Origin: Algibacter miyuki
Lineage (GTDB): Bacteria > Bacteroidota > Bacteroidia > Flavobacteriales > Flavobacteriaceae
Reading direction: 5' to 3'
Length of the DNA: 64,000 bases
NCBI RefSeq assembly: GCF_030409805.1
Contig: NZ_JAUFQP010000013.1
Location: 1,246,501 to 1,310,500, forward strand
Part shown: positions 7,907-18,212 of the stretch, one piece after another
Numbering within the stretch: position 1 is the stretch's first letter
Layout: the number at the start of each line of letters is the position of its first letter
Notes under the pieces: model-generated
Told to the model about the DNA's origin: nothing
Databases searched by the model: none
Seen by the model: only the letters and a program-made list of their open reading frames with translations
Translations under genes and position numbers: made by a program

Positions 7907-9142
7907 TTATATTTTAAAGGTTAGGACTGAGCTATGTGTATTGTGCTTAAAGTTTAATTCCTTAAATTCTTGTTTTATTTCGTATTGATAATTATTTGTG
8001 AAATCGCGTTTTTTCAAGCTCAAACCAGAAGTAAGGAGGGGCAATAAGACAAAATTAAGGAAAAAAATGAAAAAAGTAAATAAAGTCGCCATTTGTAATT
8101 TTTTCTTAGGAAAAGAGCTATTTATAATACTAAAAAACAATAGAGGTATTGCAATCCAACTATAACCACCAATCCTATCTGAATAAGGAATATTAAAGTT
8201 AAAAAAGAAAATTATCGATGCTAGTATATAGTATTTAAGATAAAATAGGTCTTGAGGACTTTTTTTAGGACTGAATTTAATCGCAAGGACCAGGAAGATC
8301 GTATTATATAAAACGAAATCAGGACGAAAGCCAACACGATACGTGGTTTCACCAACAGATGATAAACGCTCTAAATCATCACCACCCATACTCGCTAAAA
8401 AAGTAAGCTTATCGAAACCGAAGCCGGCGGCGGCGGCTAGTATACCTAAGGCATAAAGTGCTATAAAATATTTTAAATCAATATTCTTAGATTTTATGGC
8501 AAAAAAGACGCAGGCAATTGGAATAATAGCCGTGCGGTGAGATAAAAAAGCTAGTAAAAAAAACAATAATGTGTAATTTGTTTTCTTTATCATTAAATAG
8601 TAAATGCCAAAAAATATGTAAGGAATTGCTAATCCATTTCGAATGGTATTTGTTTGATGCGTAAAAAAAACAAAATTACAAGCGATTAACAAAAAAAGTA
8701 ATAAACTACTGCCGTTACGACCATAGTTAGTATATTTTCTAACAAAAACATACAACATAGCGTTCATTATTGTGGCTACTATTACTAAAAATACTGTAAA
8801 ATCCTTAAACATGAAGGCGAAGTAAATAAGAATCTCAAATAGTATATCGGTTTCAAAGAAGCTAAAAAATTCATAAACGTTCGAAATTCTAATTCCAGGA
8901 TTAAAGTAAAAAACACGGTAATTGTAAGTATCTGTCCCAATTTTAAATCCTCGAGTTCCAAATAAAAAAATAATGAATACTACAAAAATTATTAATAAAT
9001 TACGATCGGTTCTTAAATACTTATTGGTGTTCGTTTCTACATAACGCAAATTTAAAGAGCCAATAAGAATAAAAAGAAAAAGACCCCATGAAAATATCGT
9101 GGAATAATCAGATGTTGTGAAGTGTTCAAAGAGGAATCTCAT
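7907..9142 (-). CDS. EpsG-family membrane protein, probable polysaccharide polymerase
   Basis: The 411-aa protein is strongly hydrophobic, with roughly ten predicted membrane segments. It contains the EpsG-family region with GTDTYNYR near residue 68 and TNTIRNGLA near residue 164. EpsG proteins occupy the Wzy polymerase position in exopolysaccharide loci. No other Wzy candidate exists in this locus, and a Wzx flippase is encoded upstream, which fits a Wzx/Wzy pathway. Gaps of 10 and 9 nt to its neighbours place it inside the operon. Confidence 0.75.
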   Translation of the reverse strand: MRFLFEHFTTSDYSTIFSWGLFLFILIGSLNLRYVETNTNKYLRTDRNLLIIFVVFIIFLFGTRGFKIGTDTYNYRVFYFNPGIRISNVYEFFSFFETDILFEILIYFAFMFKDFTVFLVIVATIMNAMLYVFVRKYTNYGRNGSSLLLFLLIACNFVFFTHQTNTIRNGLAIPYIFFGIYYLMIKKTNYTLLFFLLAFLSHRTAIIPIACVFFAIKSKNIDLKYFIALYALGILAAAAGFGFDKLTFLASMGGDDLERLSSVGETTYRVGFRPDFVLYNTIFLVLAIKFSPKKSPQDLFYLKYYILASIIFFFNFNIPYSDRIGGYSWIAIPLLFFSIINSSFPKKKLQMATLFTFFIFFLNFVLLPLLTSGLSLKKRDFTNNYQYEIKQEFKELNFKHNTHSSVLTFKI

Positions 9143-9151
9143 ATATTACAA

Positions 9152-10051
9152 CTAGCTGTTTGTGTTATCTGAAATAATTGATTTAATTATTGATTGATGA
9201 AAATTAATATCTGTAGCTTTCATTTCTTCAGACCTTTTCTTAACGATTATAGGCATTAACCCAGTGTAATTAAATACAATATAAACCAAAAATTTCAATA
9301 CTTTCTTAACAGAAATAATAAAGGTGTTTATCCCTCCTATAATGGATTTGTTTTTCCAGTATAAACGTAAAGCTTGTTTTGTTGATACAATATATTTTTT
9401 AAGAGATAAAGCACTTTCTTCTCTGTAATAAATTCCTAAATACTGCATTTTTGTAAAGGTACTTTGTCCAATAGTTCTAACCCATAAATCAAAATCTTCC
9501 GTTCTTGTAAGCTGTTCATCATATTGATGTTCTTTAAACCAGGATGCTTTTCCCATGATCGTTGGGTGAACGCACCATCCTTTATGAATTAAATCATGAA
9601 TGGTATATTTCTTATTATCATTCGTTGTCCCTTTTCTAATTCCAATAATATTATTGTCTTTGTCTATTGCAACAAGTCCTGTGCCGACTAGATCGACTTC
9701 GGGATTCTTCAAAAGATATTCCAACTGTGTTTCAATTCTTTCGGGGCGCATTAAGTCATCCCCATCCATTCTAGCATAGAACTGACCATTGGCAAGCTGT
9801 GATAATTGGTTTAATCGCGTAGGTAAACCCTTATTAACTCCATCATTATGTAGTGTAATACGGCTATCACTGTTAGCAAATTCCTCGGCAATAGCTACTG
9901 AATTATCAGTGCTGCCGTCATTCATTAAAATAAGTTCCCAATTGGTATAGCTTTGTTTTAAAACGGATAAAATAGCGAGTTTTAAATATTTTTCTGTATT
10001 ATAAAAAGGAATACCTATAGAAACTAAAATGTTATCGTTATATGTTTTCAT
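9152..10051 (-). CDS. Family 2 glycosyltransferase
   Basis: The 299-aa protein is a GT-A-fold glycosyltransferase. It begins with SIGIPFYNTEKYL, followed by LMNDGSTDNS (nucleotide-sugar binding) and the metal-binding DGDD (about residues 95-98); TEDFDLW is the typical acceptor-side motif. A hydrophobic stretch near residue 245 may anchor it to the membrane. Donor and acceptor cannot be inferred. Its start overlaps the upstream GT4 gene by 14 nt, so the two are likely translationally coupled. Confidence 0.9.
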   Translation of the reverse strand: MKTYNDNILVSIGIPFYNTEKYLKLAILSVLKQSYTNWELILMNDGSTDNSVAIAEEFANSDSRITLHNDGVNKGLPTRLNQLSQLANGQFYARMDGDDLMRPERIETQLEYLLKNPEVDLVGTGLVAIDKDNNIIGIRKGTTNDNKKYTIHDLIHKGWCVHPTIMGKASWFKEHQYDEQLTRTEDFDLWVRTIGQSTFTKMQYLGIYYREESALSLKKYIVSTKQALRLYWKNKSIIGGINTFIISVKKVLKFLVYIVFNYTGLMPIIVKKRSEEMKATDINFHQSIIKSIISDNTNS

Positions 10052-11141
10052 AAAAGTGTTGTAATTTTTTAATGCTTAATTCAATATTGTAACCAGCTTG
10101 AGATAAGACATCATATCGTTTTTGGGGCGTTGGTAATTTTATGGTTCGAATTTCTTTTATTTTATCAAACCATATGCTTAAATCGTCTTCTAAGTCACAA
10201 AAATGAATAAGTCCAAGTCCCATATCAACTTCTTTTGAAATACTTGAGGATATTAAAGCAGGAATACCGCTGACTTGCGATTCAACAAGAACCACAGGAA
10301 AACCTTCAAAGTAAGAGGGCATAAGCATTAAATTGGCATTAGCAAGCACCGTTTCAATATCACTTCTAACCCCTGTAAATGTAATACAGTCCGTGAGTTT
10401 TAAGTCGGACACTTGTGCTTTTATTTTAGTTTCAAGAGGCCCGCCACCCACTATAATTAACTGAAAATCAATACCTTTTTTCTTAAGGAATTGTGCTAAT
10501 TTAACAGAAAATTCATGATTTTTCACTTCGTTTAACCTTCCGATTTGACAGATAACAAATGTTTCATTTGTTATAGAAGGATTATTAAAAACCTGTCCAG
10601 CATTTGCTTTTGGGCTATTTAAAAACTTATCTAAGTTTACGGCGTTTGGCAATAACATGACATTTTCAACATTGGGAAACAAAAATTTACCCGCAGCATC
10701 GCCACACGCTATAAAATGTGTGCTATATTTTTTTATTAAAAGCTTAGATAAGCTGTGGTATATTTTACCTATGAGTTTGTCGCTATTGGCGTCACTGGTG
10801 TTGTGCGAATGTGAAATTCTCATTTTAACACCTGCATAATTAGCTGCTATTAAGTGTAAACCATTACTAAACATTTGATGGCATTGTACGGCATGAAAGG
10901 GCGCTTCTTTTTTGAGTAAGGTGTACAACGCCTTTGTTCTTGTAATAGGATTGCTACCTGAAACTCTAAATATACGTCCCCCTAAAGTCTCAATTTCTTG
11001 ATCGTAATCACAGGTTTCATTAGTAAAATAAATAAAGTCAAACTGAAACTTCGTTCTATCTAATTTACGATATAAATTCATGATCATGGTTTCAGCACCA
11101 GCACGATTCATTTTTCCAACAATATGTAAAATTCTATTCAT
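10038..11141 (-). CDS. Family 4 glycosyltransferase
   Basis: The 367-aa GT-B protein has an N-terminal domain beginning RILHIVGKMNRAGAE, the glycine-rich acceptor loop of GT4 enzymes. Its C-terminal GT1-type domain contains GRLNEVKNHEF (about residue 200) and the E-x(7)-E motif in EGFPVVLVESQ (about residue 283). It overlaps the upstream GT2 gene by 8 nt and the downstream GT2 gene by 14 nt. It adds one sugar of the repeat unit; the sugar is unknown. Confidence 0.9.
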   Translation of the reverse strand: MNRILHIVGKMNRAGAETMIMNLYRKLDRTKFQFDFIYFTNETCDYDQEIETLGGRIFRVSGSNPITRTKALYTLLKKEAPFHAVQCHQMFSNGLHLIAANYAGVKMRISHSHNTSDANSDKLIGKIYHSLSKLLIKKYSTHFIACGDAAGKFLFPNVENVMLLPNAVNLDKFLNSPKANAGQVFNNPSITNETFVICQIGRLNEVKNHEFSVKLAQFLKKKGIDFQLIIVGGGPLETKIKAQVSDLKLTDCITFTGVRSDIETVLANANLMLMPSYFEGFPVVLVESQVSGIPALISSSISKEVDMGLGLIHFCDLEDDLSIWFDKIKEIRTIKLPTPQKRYDVLSQAGYNIELSIKKLQHFYENI

Positions 11142-12117
11142 TTGGTTTTAGTTTTGCAGATAGGGTATAGGCATTTTTATAAAACAAGTGATACGCTTTT
11201 AAACTCAGTTGTACTAATTTAAAATCACGAGAGTTACTAGCTTGATACTGTTGTTTTTTTATTTTTTTTAATAAATTATGCGCTAGAGGCGTTAGTTTTA
11301 GCTTGCCACGTGCACTCATTTTTATGGTAGATAAATAGCCGTCGACAATAATAGGTTGTAATGCCTTAGCGTATTTTTCTGAAACCTCATCTGATGTTTC
11401 TAAATCTAAAATATTACTTAAAATTAAAAGACGGTCATTAATGGTTTTATCTTTTATATTTCCAATATTAGCAATGCTTCCAGATCGTATTAAGTAGTTG
11501 TAAAATACCTTTGGTATGGTGATGCAACTTGCAGCTTTATGCAGTGCACGTGGGGTAAATTCTAAATCTTCGTAAAGTACACCTTCTTTAAATTCTAATT
11601 GGTTTTCTGTAAGATAACTTCGTTTGTATATAAATTTCCAAATGTAAAACAACTGGTTGAGATGATCGCTTAAAAACGTTTCTCCCGAAATGGGGCTGTT
11701 TATCACTTGAGGTATGTATTGGTTAACCGACGCTTCGTTAAAAATAACATCGTGACCTATCCAGAAAAAATCTACAGCGTAGGTATTAATGGATTCAAAA
11801 ATAGAGACTAAACAATCCGGTTCTAACCAGTCATCAGAATCTACAAACCAAACATATTTCCCTGTTGCCTGTTTCAACCCTGTATTTCGGGCACCACTTA
11901 GGCCTTTATTTTTTTGAGTTATAATTTTTAAATCTTGAAACTCGTGTTGTAAGTTTTCGCAAATCTCTAAACTGTTATCCGTAGAACCATCGTTTACAAT
12001 TATAATTTCAAAACTATCGGATGGAACGTTTTGGTTGTAACAGCTACGAATACATTTTTCAACGTATTGAGAAACGTTATAAACCGGAACCACAATGCTT
12101 AACAGGAGATTGTTCAT
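11134..12117 (-). CDS. Family 2 glycosyltransferase
   Basis: The 327-aa GT2 enzyme has SIVVPVYNVSQYVEKC at the N-terminus, IIVNDGSTDNSLEIC, GLSGARNTGL and the metal-binding VDSDDW (about residues 93-98). YEDLEFTPR corresponds to the acceptor/catalytic ED motif. Its ATG shares one base with the stop of the pyruvyltransferase gene (TAATG), a coupling arrangement. It has no membrane segment. Specificity is unknown. Confidence 0.9.
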   Translation of the reverse strand: MNNLLLSIVVPVYNVSQYVEKCIRSCYNQNVPSDSFEIIIVNDGSTDNSLEICENLQHEFQDLKIITQKNKGLSGARNTGLKQATGKYVWFVDSDDWLEPDCLVSIFESINTYAVDFFWIGHDVIFNEASVNQYIPQVINSPISGETFLSDHLNQLFYIWKFIYKRSYLTENQLEFKEGVLYEDLEFTPRALHKAASCITIPKVFYNYLIRSGSIANIGNIKDKTINDRLLILSNILDLETSDEVSEKYAKALQPIIVDGYLSTIKMSARGKLKLTPLAHNLLKKIKKQQYQASNSRDFKLVQLSLKAYHLFYKNAYTLSAKLKPNE

Positions 12118-13196
12118 TATTTGTTATTTGGATTTATAGATTTTAATACATCCTTATAAAATGGCAGTAAGTTTTCTTTTGGACTCTTATTTTCTTTAAG
12201 TTTTAAAAAGGCTATTGAAGCTTTAATTTTTTCTTCAGAAAAATCCTCTATAAGGTGAATGTGCTTTGCTGTTTTTACCCAGTGAAAAGACGATTTAATT
12301 TTGTGGTTATTATTTAAGAAAACAAGGGCAGGGGTATTGGTGATGTAGCAAAATATCATACCATGCAACCTATCCGTGATTACCAGTTCGGCTGAACGGA
12401 AATCGCTCCATATAGAGTCTAATGCTTTTGTTCTTTTAAGTAATGGGAGTTGCTCGCCACCGATGTGCGTGTCTCTATTTGTTTTTTTGCTAAAATTACT
12501 ATCGATAATGTTTAGTAAACTCTCTTCTTGGTTGGCATTAAGCTTTTTCTCTTTATCATTTCTTAAACAAATGATAACCCCAGAACGCTCGTGTATTGGT
12601 TTGGTTTTGTCTAGAGTTAATACTATATCGGGCACTAAAAAAGCCGTATTGGCTTTAAAATGTGTTTTAAAGAAATCAAATGTCTTTTTTTCTCTTGCGA
12701 GTAATATTAAATTAGGGTGATTGCTATAAACGCGAATGGCATTTTGTAAAGCTTTATTACCCGCAGTGCTATCTGTAAAGTCGACAGTTTGCGGAAAACA
12801 AATAACTTTATTGTTTTTAAAGTTACTTATAACGTGTTGCCTAAACGATTCGATCATTGGGTATAGATCACCCATATTTCCACCGCCTACAGTGGTGATG
12901 ATATCGTGCTTTGAAATCACTTTTTTCAACAAAGCAATACCTTCTATAGTTTCACTTATAGGGATTTGTTGTACAACATGATTTGGAAAGTTATTCTGTA
13001 AAAATTTATGTTGTGCATAAGTAATAGCAACATCTCCTAAGTTACCATAATCTGCAGCTAAAAATATAAATACACGCTTATTAGTCGTGTTGTCTATTTT
13101 TAAAGAAAAATCTTCTATTTTTTTAAATTGAGATAAAAAAAGGCGAGCCTTTATTTTATGGTCAATAGAAACTATACTTTTAAGTTGAGAAATCAT
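12117..13196 (-). CDS. Polysaccharide pyruvyl transferase family protein
   Basis: The 359-aa protein resembles the PS_pyruv_trans family, which transfers pyruvate from phosphoenolpyruvate to a sugar to form a ketal. Visible features are GNLGDVAITYAQ near residue 52, VGGGNMGDLYP near residue 101 and SAELVITDRLHGMIFCYIT near residue 276, the last being the family's conserved D-R-x-H-G block. The ketal would give the polymer an extra negative charge. The position inside the glycosyltransferase cluster fits decoration of the repeat unit. Confidence 0.85.
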   Translation of the reverse strand: MISQLKSIVSIDHKIKARLFLSQFKKIEDFSLKIDNTTNKRVFIFLAADYGNLGDVAITYAQHKFLQNNFPNHVVQQIPISETIEGIALLKKVISKHDIITTVGGGNMGDLYPMIESFRQHVISNFKNNKVICFPQTVDFTDSTAGNKALQNAIRVYSNHPNLILLAREKKTFDFFKTHFKANTAFLVPDIVLTLDKTKPIHERSGVIICLRNDKEKKLNANQEESLLNIIDSNFSKKTNRDTHIGGEQLPLLKRTKALDSIWSDFRSAELVITDRLHGMIFCYITNTPALVFLNNNHKIKSSFHWVKTAKHIHLIEDFSEEKIKASIAFLKLKENKSPKENLLPFYKDVLKSINPNNK

Positions 13197-13223
13197 GAAA
13201 ATTATTTTATATTTTTAACTCTA

Positions 13224-14000
13224 TTATTTTACACCATTGAATATTCTATGTTTTAAATAGAACCAAATGGTTGGGTGTGTCCAGATTTTACTCTCAAGAT
13301 TGTTTTTTATTGTTTTAGGACCATCATTAAGAATATCTGTAATTACTAATTTCATTAATTCACAACCTTTAGCCATTTGTAAATAGGTGTATGTGATAAA
13401 ATTGTCTTTTGTTGTAGTCTCTATTAATCCCTGACGAAGTATGCCTCCAGTATCGATACCCTGATCTACTAAATGCACACTAACGCCACAATGTTCATCC
13501 TTATTTACTTTAGACCAATATCCACCATGAACACCTCGATATAAAGGTGTAATTCCCATATGTGTGTTAATAAATATTCCGGATATAGAATTAAGTACTT
13601 TTTTTGAAATTATTCGGGTACCATTTACAATTACAATATCTGGATTTATTTGTTGTAAATATTTTATACATTCTTCTGAATTTACCGAAGGGACATTTAT
13701 TTTTTTGTCCAAGTCAAAATCTTCAAATTGTAACTGGTGTGTTTCTGTAATTTCATGCACCCTTTGTTTCGATTCCCATTTTAAAAAGGGTAATAAAAGC
13801 TTAGAGAAAAGAATTTGGCCAAATACTCGTATATACCCTAAACGCTTCACTCGTTTTTTTAGAAATGTTTTTATACTACCAGAACCTTCTACTATAACAT
13901 GAGAAATATCAAAGTCGTTTTTTAGACCATTATACATGTTATATGATGATGGTCCATTACTGGTGAGCATTATTATTTTTTTTTTACTAATATTATCCAT
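13224..14000 (-). CDS. Formyltransferase family protein, probable sugar N-formyltransferase
   Basis: The 258-aa protein carries the formyl_trans_N core. IVNGTRII is followed by INTHMGITPLYRG (about residues 145-158), supplying the catalytic Asn and His, and VDQGIDTGG (about 179-188) supplies the Asp. It lacks the C-terminal tRNA-binding domain of methionyl-tRNA formyltransferase, and it lies in a polysaccharide locus. A 10-formyl-THF-dependent N-formyltransferase acting on a nucleotide-linked amino sugar is therefore the best reading. The PglE/PglF-like pair across the divergent promoter region could supply such a 4-amino sugar. Confidence 0.75.
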   Translation of the reverse strand: MDNISKKKIIMLTSNGPSSYNMYNGLKNDFDISHVIVEGSGSIKTFLKKRVKRLGYIRVFGQILFSKLLLPFLKWESKQRVHEITETHQLQFEDFDLDKKINVPSVNSEECIKYLQQINPDIVIVNGTRIISKKVLNSISGIFINTHMGITPLYRGVHGGYWSKVNKDEHCGVSVHLVDQGIDTGGILRQGLIETTTKDNFITYTYLQMAKGCELMKLVITDILNDGPKTIKNNLESKIWTHPTIWFYLKHRIFNGVK

Positions 14001-14015
14001 AAGTTTAAATATAGA

Positions 14016-15542
14016 TTAATTGTTTTGAAATTTCTTCATGAAAGGTATTTTAAAAAAAACTGATTTTGTCAATGTTTTTTCATATTGTGTCATGACTAAC
14101 ACACAACAAAAACCGTAACAAACAGTATATATTAGACCTAGTATTAGATTACCTATTAAATTATCTTCAAATAAAAAAGAATCTAAAAGCAGGCAAGTGG
14201 AGGTTAATAAAAGACAACATATAAAAAGAGGAAGTATTTCTTTATAGTATCTATACATATCTAAGTTTGTTTTTTTTTGGTAATAAAAAAACATGACAAC
14301 TCTTTCTATTAACATAAAAATTACCACAGAAAAAATCATTTCCATAACACCAAATGCTTTTAGTAAAAAATAACCTAATATAGTCCCTGTAATAGTTAAT
14401 GATAACATTATTACACCTCTATATGCCAGTAAGTTTTTTGCTTCAAGTATATTATTCGCAAAGCCTTGAGATAAAATAGGAGTAAGGCCAATCATAATAA
14501 CAACAGCATAGTAATACGCCATTTCAAAACCATTTCCTACCCATATATGAACAAAGTATTGACCACAAATGACAAATCCTCCAAAGATATATAGTAATAC
14601 GATAAGGATGATTCTGGAAATTTTAATAAATGTGTTGGTTAATTCTTTTTTAGGCACATTTTGTACAGTCATTTTTATTGCTTTCGGTAAGAAAACAGAA
14701 GATATTGCACTCGAAAAAGCACCGTAATAATTTCCTAACGTTGACCCAATTGCATATACAGCAACAATAGATGTGGAATAAAACATACCTATCAAAAATT
14801 GACCGAATCTCCACCGAAGCTGATTAACAAGAGCAAAAACGAATAGCCATAACGAAAAACCTAAAATACTTATAAATAAACTTTTATTTATGTTGTGAAG
14901 ACGGATACGAACTTTCAACACTTTAAAAACAATGTAGATATTTATTCCAATTACAACTATATTCATTATTGTGTCTAGTACTACTAAGCCTACAGAGTCT
15001 GCCCCGTATAATAAAATGACTAAAACTAAAATACTCCTAATAATATATTTTATAATGTTGGTTATTTTGGGTAAAATGAATTCTTCGTACCCAAAACAAA
15101 TACCGCTAAAAGCTCCCCCTGGAAGAGAAATTGCTAAATTAAAGGTGAGGATTAACATCATCAGTTTAGCCTTTTCTATTTGTTCAAAGCTTAATGAATT
15201 TCTATAGAAATCATCTAGATTATAATACAAAATTACACCAAGAATGGTTACAAGTATAGAAATGCAAAAATAAATAATGAAACTATGTGCTAAAAAGTTT
15301 TCTTCACCATGTTTATCGTCTTCTAGTTTGTATTTTGCAACATATCTAATAATAGTATTATTTAATCCAAAATCTAAAACACTCATGTAGCCAACAAGAG
15401 CTCCAATCATGGTATATAAACCATATTCCGACTGACCAAGAGAACGTATTATAAAAGGGGTAAGTAGTAACCCAACAATATTCGTTAAAAATATAGTCAC
15501 ATAGGATAATGCGGCTCCTCCTTTAAGTTGGCTAATTTTCAT
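14016..15542 (-). CDS. wzx: Wzx-type oligosaccharide flippase
   Basis: The 508-aa protein has about 12-14 membrane segments and a typical start for this family, GGAALSYVTIFLTNIVGLLL then SLGQSEYGLY, with GLNNTIIRYVA near residue 60. It belongs to the MOP superfamily of lipid-linked repeat-unit flippases. Its ATG overlaps the stop of the TviB-type gene by one base. With the EpsG-like polymerase and Wza/Wzc it completes a Wzx/Wzy-dependent export route. Confidence 0.9.
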   Translation of the reverse strand: MKISQLKGGAALSYVTIFLTNIVGLLLTPFIIRSLGQSEYGLYTMIGALVGYMSVLDFGLNNTIIRYVAKYKLEDDKHGEENFLAHSFIIYFCISILVTILGVILYYNLDDFYRNSLSFEQIEKAKLMMLILTFNLAISLPGGAFSGICFGYEEFILPKITNIIKYIIRSILVLVILLYGADSVGLVVLDTIMNIVVIGINIYIVFKVLKVRIRLHNINKSLFISILGFSLWLFVFALVNQLRWRFGQFLIGMFYSTSIVAVYAIGSTLGNYYGAFSSAISSVFLPKAIKMTVQNVPKKELTNTFIKISRIILIVLLYIFGGFVICGQYFVHIWVGNGFEMAYYYAVVIMIGLTPILSQGFANNILEAKNLLAYRGVIMLSLTITGTILGYFLLKAFGVMEMIFSVVIFMLIERVVMFFYYQKKTNLDMYRYYKEILPLFICCLLLTSTCLLLDSFLFEDNLIGNLILGLIYTVCYGFCCVLVMTQYEKTLTKSVFFKIPFMKKFQNN

Positions 15543-16822
15543 TAAAGTCTTGTCCAGTTGCTGTCCTTAATAACTCCTTTAACATCATATAAAATACCAC
15601 CTGGTTTTAATAAGCTTTTTAAATCTTCTTTTAAAAACTCATTATGAGCCACAGTTAAAATAATAGCATCATATTTTTCGGTAGGTAAGTCTTTTTGAGT
15701 GTCTAAACCGTATTCATGTCTCACTTCTTCAGGGTTAGCCCATGGATCGTAAATAGTAACTTCTGTTCCAAAACTTTTTAATTGATTGATAACATCTACC
15801 GCTTTGGTATTTCTAACATCAGGACAGTTTTCTTTAAATGTGATTCCTAAGTTTAATACTTTGGCATGTTTGATTTTAATATCATTACGTACCATAAGTT
15901 TGATGATTTCAGAAGCTACATATTGCCCCATACTATCGTTAACGCGACGTCCTGCTAAAATAATTTCAGGGTGATAGCCCACTTCTTGCGCTTTTTGAGC
16001 TAAATAATACGGATCGACACCAATACAATGTCCACCAACTAAACCGGGTTTAAATGGAAGGAAATTCCATTTTGTACCTGCAGCCTCTAAAACGGCATGC
16101 GTATCAATATCCATAAGGTTGAATATTTTAGCTAGCTCGTTCACAAAGGCAATATTAATGTCACGTTGTGAGTTTTCTATAACTTTTGCAGCTTCGGCTA
16201 CTTTGATAGTAGGAGCGAGGTGTGTACCTGCGGTAATGATACTCGCGTACAAGGCGTCCACTTTTTTACCAATTTCAGGTGTAGAACCTGCAGTCACTTT
16301 TAAAATTTTATCTACGGTGTGTAATTTATCGCCCGGATTAATACGTTCTGGAGAATAACCTGCAAAAAAGTCTTGATTGAATTTTAAACCACTTATTTTT
16401 TCAAGAACAGGAACACACTCATCTTCAGTAACACCAGGGTACACGGTAGATTCGTAAATAACGATATCTCCTTTTTTAAGAACCTTGGCAACTGTTTCAC
16501 TCGATTTATATAAAGGAGTTAAATCGGGTCTATTATTTTTATCAATAGGAGTAGGCACAGTAACTATATAATAGTTACAGTCTGCAATAGCATCTAACTG
16601 AGATGAAAACACTAAACCATTTTCATCATTTTGAGATGTTTTTAGAACTGCTTTTAAAACACTTTCTTCAACTTCTAATGTAGCATCATGACCTTGAGCT
16701 AATTCGTTAATTCGTTTTTCATTAATATCAAAACCAACAACGTTAAATTTAGTGGCAAATAATCGTGCTAATGGTAAGCCTACATATCCTAATCCTATAA
16801 CTGCAATTTTATCTTTTTTCAT
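15542..16822 (-). CDS. tviB: UDP-HexNAc 6-dehydrogenase (TviB/WbpO type)
   Basis: The 426-aa enzyme is expected to oxidise UDP-GlcNAc or UDP-GalNAc at C6 to the uronic acid with NAD+. GLGYVGLPLARLFA is the N-terminal Rossmann motif, TVPTPID is conserved, and GGHCIGVDPYYLAQKAQ (about residues 262-278) contains the catalytic Cys and matches the WbpO/TviB subgroup rather than UDP-glucose dehydrogenases. The UDP-GlcNAc 4-epimerase encoded two genes upstream completes a UDP-GalNAcA route. The gap to the UGDH gene is 6 nt. Confidence 0.9.
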   Translation of the reverse strand: MKKDKIAVIGLGYVGLPLARLFATKFNVVGFDINEKRINELAQGHDATLEVEESVLKAVLKTSQNDENGLVFSSQLDAIADCNYYIVTVPTPIDKNNRPDLTPLYKSSETVAKVLKKGDIVIYESTVYPGVTEDECVPVLEKISGLKFNQDFFAGYSPERINPGDKLHTVDKILKVTAGSTPEIGKKVDALYASIITAGTHLAPTIKVAEAAKVIENSQRDINIAFVNELAKIFNLMDIDTHAVLEAAGTKWNFLPFKPGLVGGHCIGVDPYYLAQKAQEVGYHPEIILAGRRVNDSMGQYVASEIIKLMVRNDIKIKHAKVLNLGITFKENCPDVRNTKAVDVINQLKSFGTEVTIYDPWANPEEVRHEYGLDTQKDLPTEKYDAIILTVAHNEFLKEDLKSLLKPGGILYDVKGVIKDSNWTRL

Positions 16823-16828
16823 AATTAT

Positions 16829-18208
16829 TTATTGTCCAATTGAATAATATTCGAACCCTATGTGTTCCATGTTTGTTTTATCTAAAATATTTCTTCCGTC
16901 AAAAATGAAAGCTGGTTTTTTCATGTTTGCGTAGATTTTATGCCAATCGTAACCTTTAAACTCGTCCCACTCGGTCATAATAGCAATGGCGTGTGCCTCC
17001 TTTGTTGCTTCATACGGCGAATCTACACTTATAACACCTGCTTCATTTTCAGCTTCTGTACGTGTGTTTAAATAATTTAAATCGGTTTGCACTTTAGCAT
17101 GCGGTACTTTGGGATCGAAAACCGAAATGTTGGCTTGTTCATTCAGTAAATGATCAGCCACATAAATAGCTGCTGATTCTCGTGTATCGTTGGTATCTTT
17201 TTTGAAAGCCCAGCCTAAAAGCGCTATTTTTTTTCCGGAAACGGTATTATAAAGTGTTTTTATTAAACGATCGGAAAAGCGTCTTTTTTGATGATCGTTC
17301 ATAATGATCACTTGCTCCCAGTAATCGGCAACTTCATTTAAATTGTAACTTCGTGCAATATAAACCAAGTTTAAAATGTCTTTTTGAAAACAAGACCCTC
17401 CAAACCCAACAGAGGCTTTAAGAAATTTTGATCCTATACGAGAATCCATTCCAATAGCTTTGGCTACTTCATTCACATTAGCTCCGGTAAGTTCACATAA
17501 TTCTGAAATAGAATTAATAGAAGATATACGCTGTGCTAAAAACGCATTAGCGGTTAATTTTGATAATTCTGACGACCATAAATTGGTACGTAGAATTTTA
17601 TCGTCGTTAACCCAACTGCTATATACATTAGCTAGTGCTTCAATAGCTTCTTCGGATTCTCCTCCAATTAAAACACGATCTGGATTTAATAAATCTTCAA
17701 TAGCTGTACCTTCCGCTAAAAACTCAGGGTTCGATAAAATATGAAAATTGATATTGTTCCCCGTGTTGTGTAAAATACTTTTAATGGCTTCGGCTGTTCT
17801 AACCGGTAAGGTCGATTTTTCTACGACTATTTTGTCTGTTTTGGCAACTTCAGCAATATGGCGTGCGCATAATTCTATGTATTTTAAATCAGCTGCCATC
17901 CCTTTTCCTTTTCCGTAGGTTTTGGTAGGTGTATTTACTGAGATAAATATCATTTCGGATGCATCGATAGCTTGATCAATATCGGTAGAGAAAAATAGAT
18001 TTTTTCCACGAGTTTCCTTTATAATATCAGCTAAACCAGGTTCGTAAATAGGAAGTTTAGATAGATCGTCATTATTCCAAGCATCAATACGGTCTTGGTT
18101 AATATCTACAATAGTAATTTTTAAATGGGGATTGTTTTTTGCGATGACCGCCATAGTAGGGCCGCCAACATAACCGGCACCTATACAGCAAATATTTTTA
18201 ATCAACAT
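16829..18208 (-). CDS. ugd: UDP-glucose 6-dehydrogenase, animal-like type
   Basis: The 459-aa enzyme converts UDP-glucose to UDP-glucuronate. [43 protein letters not shown] and [10 protein letters not shown] (catalytic Cys, about residue 275) follow, from memory, the animal UGDH sequence closely and are unlike the shorter bacterial Ugd type. Such long UGDHs are known in Bacteroidota. It lies between the WbpP-like epimerase (4 nt) and the TviB-type dehydrogenase (6 nt), so two uronic acids are probably made in this operon. Confidence 0.92.
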   Translation of the reverse strand: MLIKNICCIGAGYVGGPTMAVIAKNNPHLKITIVDINQDRIDAWNNDDLSKLPIYEPGLADIIKETRGKNLFFSTDIDQAIDASEMIFISVNTPTKTYGKGKGMAADLKYIELCARHIAEVAKTDKIVVEKSTLPVRTAEAIKSILHNTGNNINFHILSNPEFLAEGTAIEDLLNPDRVLIGGESEEAIEALANVYSSWVNDDKILRTNLWSSELSKLTANAFLAQRISSINSISELCELTGANVNEVAKAIGMDSRIGSKFLKASVGFGGSCFQKDILNLVYIARSYNLNEVADYWEQVIIMNDHQKRRFSDRLIKTLYNTVSGKKIALLGWAFKKDTNDTRESAAIYVADHLLNEQANISVFDPKVPHAKVQTDLNYLNTRTEAENEAGVISVDSPYEATKEAHAIAIMTEWDEFKGYDWHKIYANMKKPAFIFDGRNILDKTNMEHIGFEYYSIGQ

Positions 18209-18212
18209 AATT

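Noticed and set aside
12376..12981. Plus-strand ORFs opposite the pyruvyltransferase gene
   Set aside because: They are rich in Cys, Ser and Leu with no recognisable domain, as expected for the reverse complement of the coding gene.
13224..14000. Methionyl-tRNA formyltransferase
   Set aside because: It lacks the C-terminal domain and lies within a capsule operon, so a sugar N-formyltransferase is more likely.
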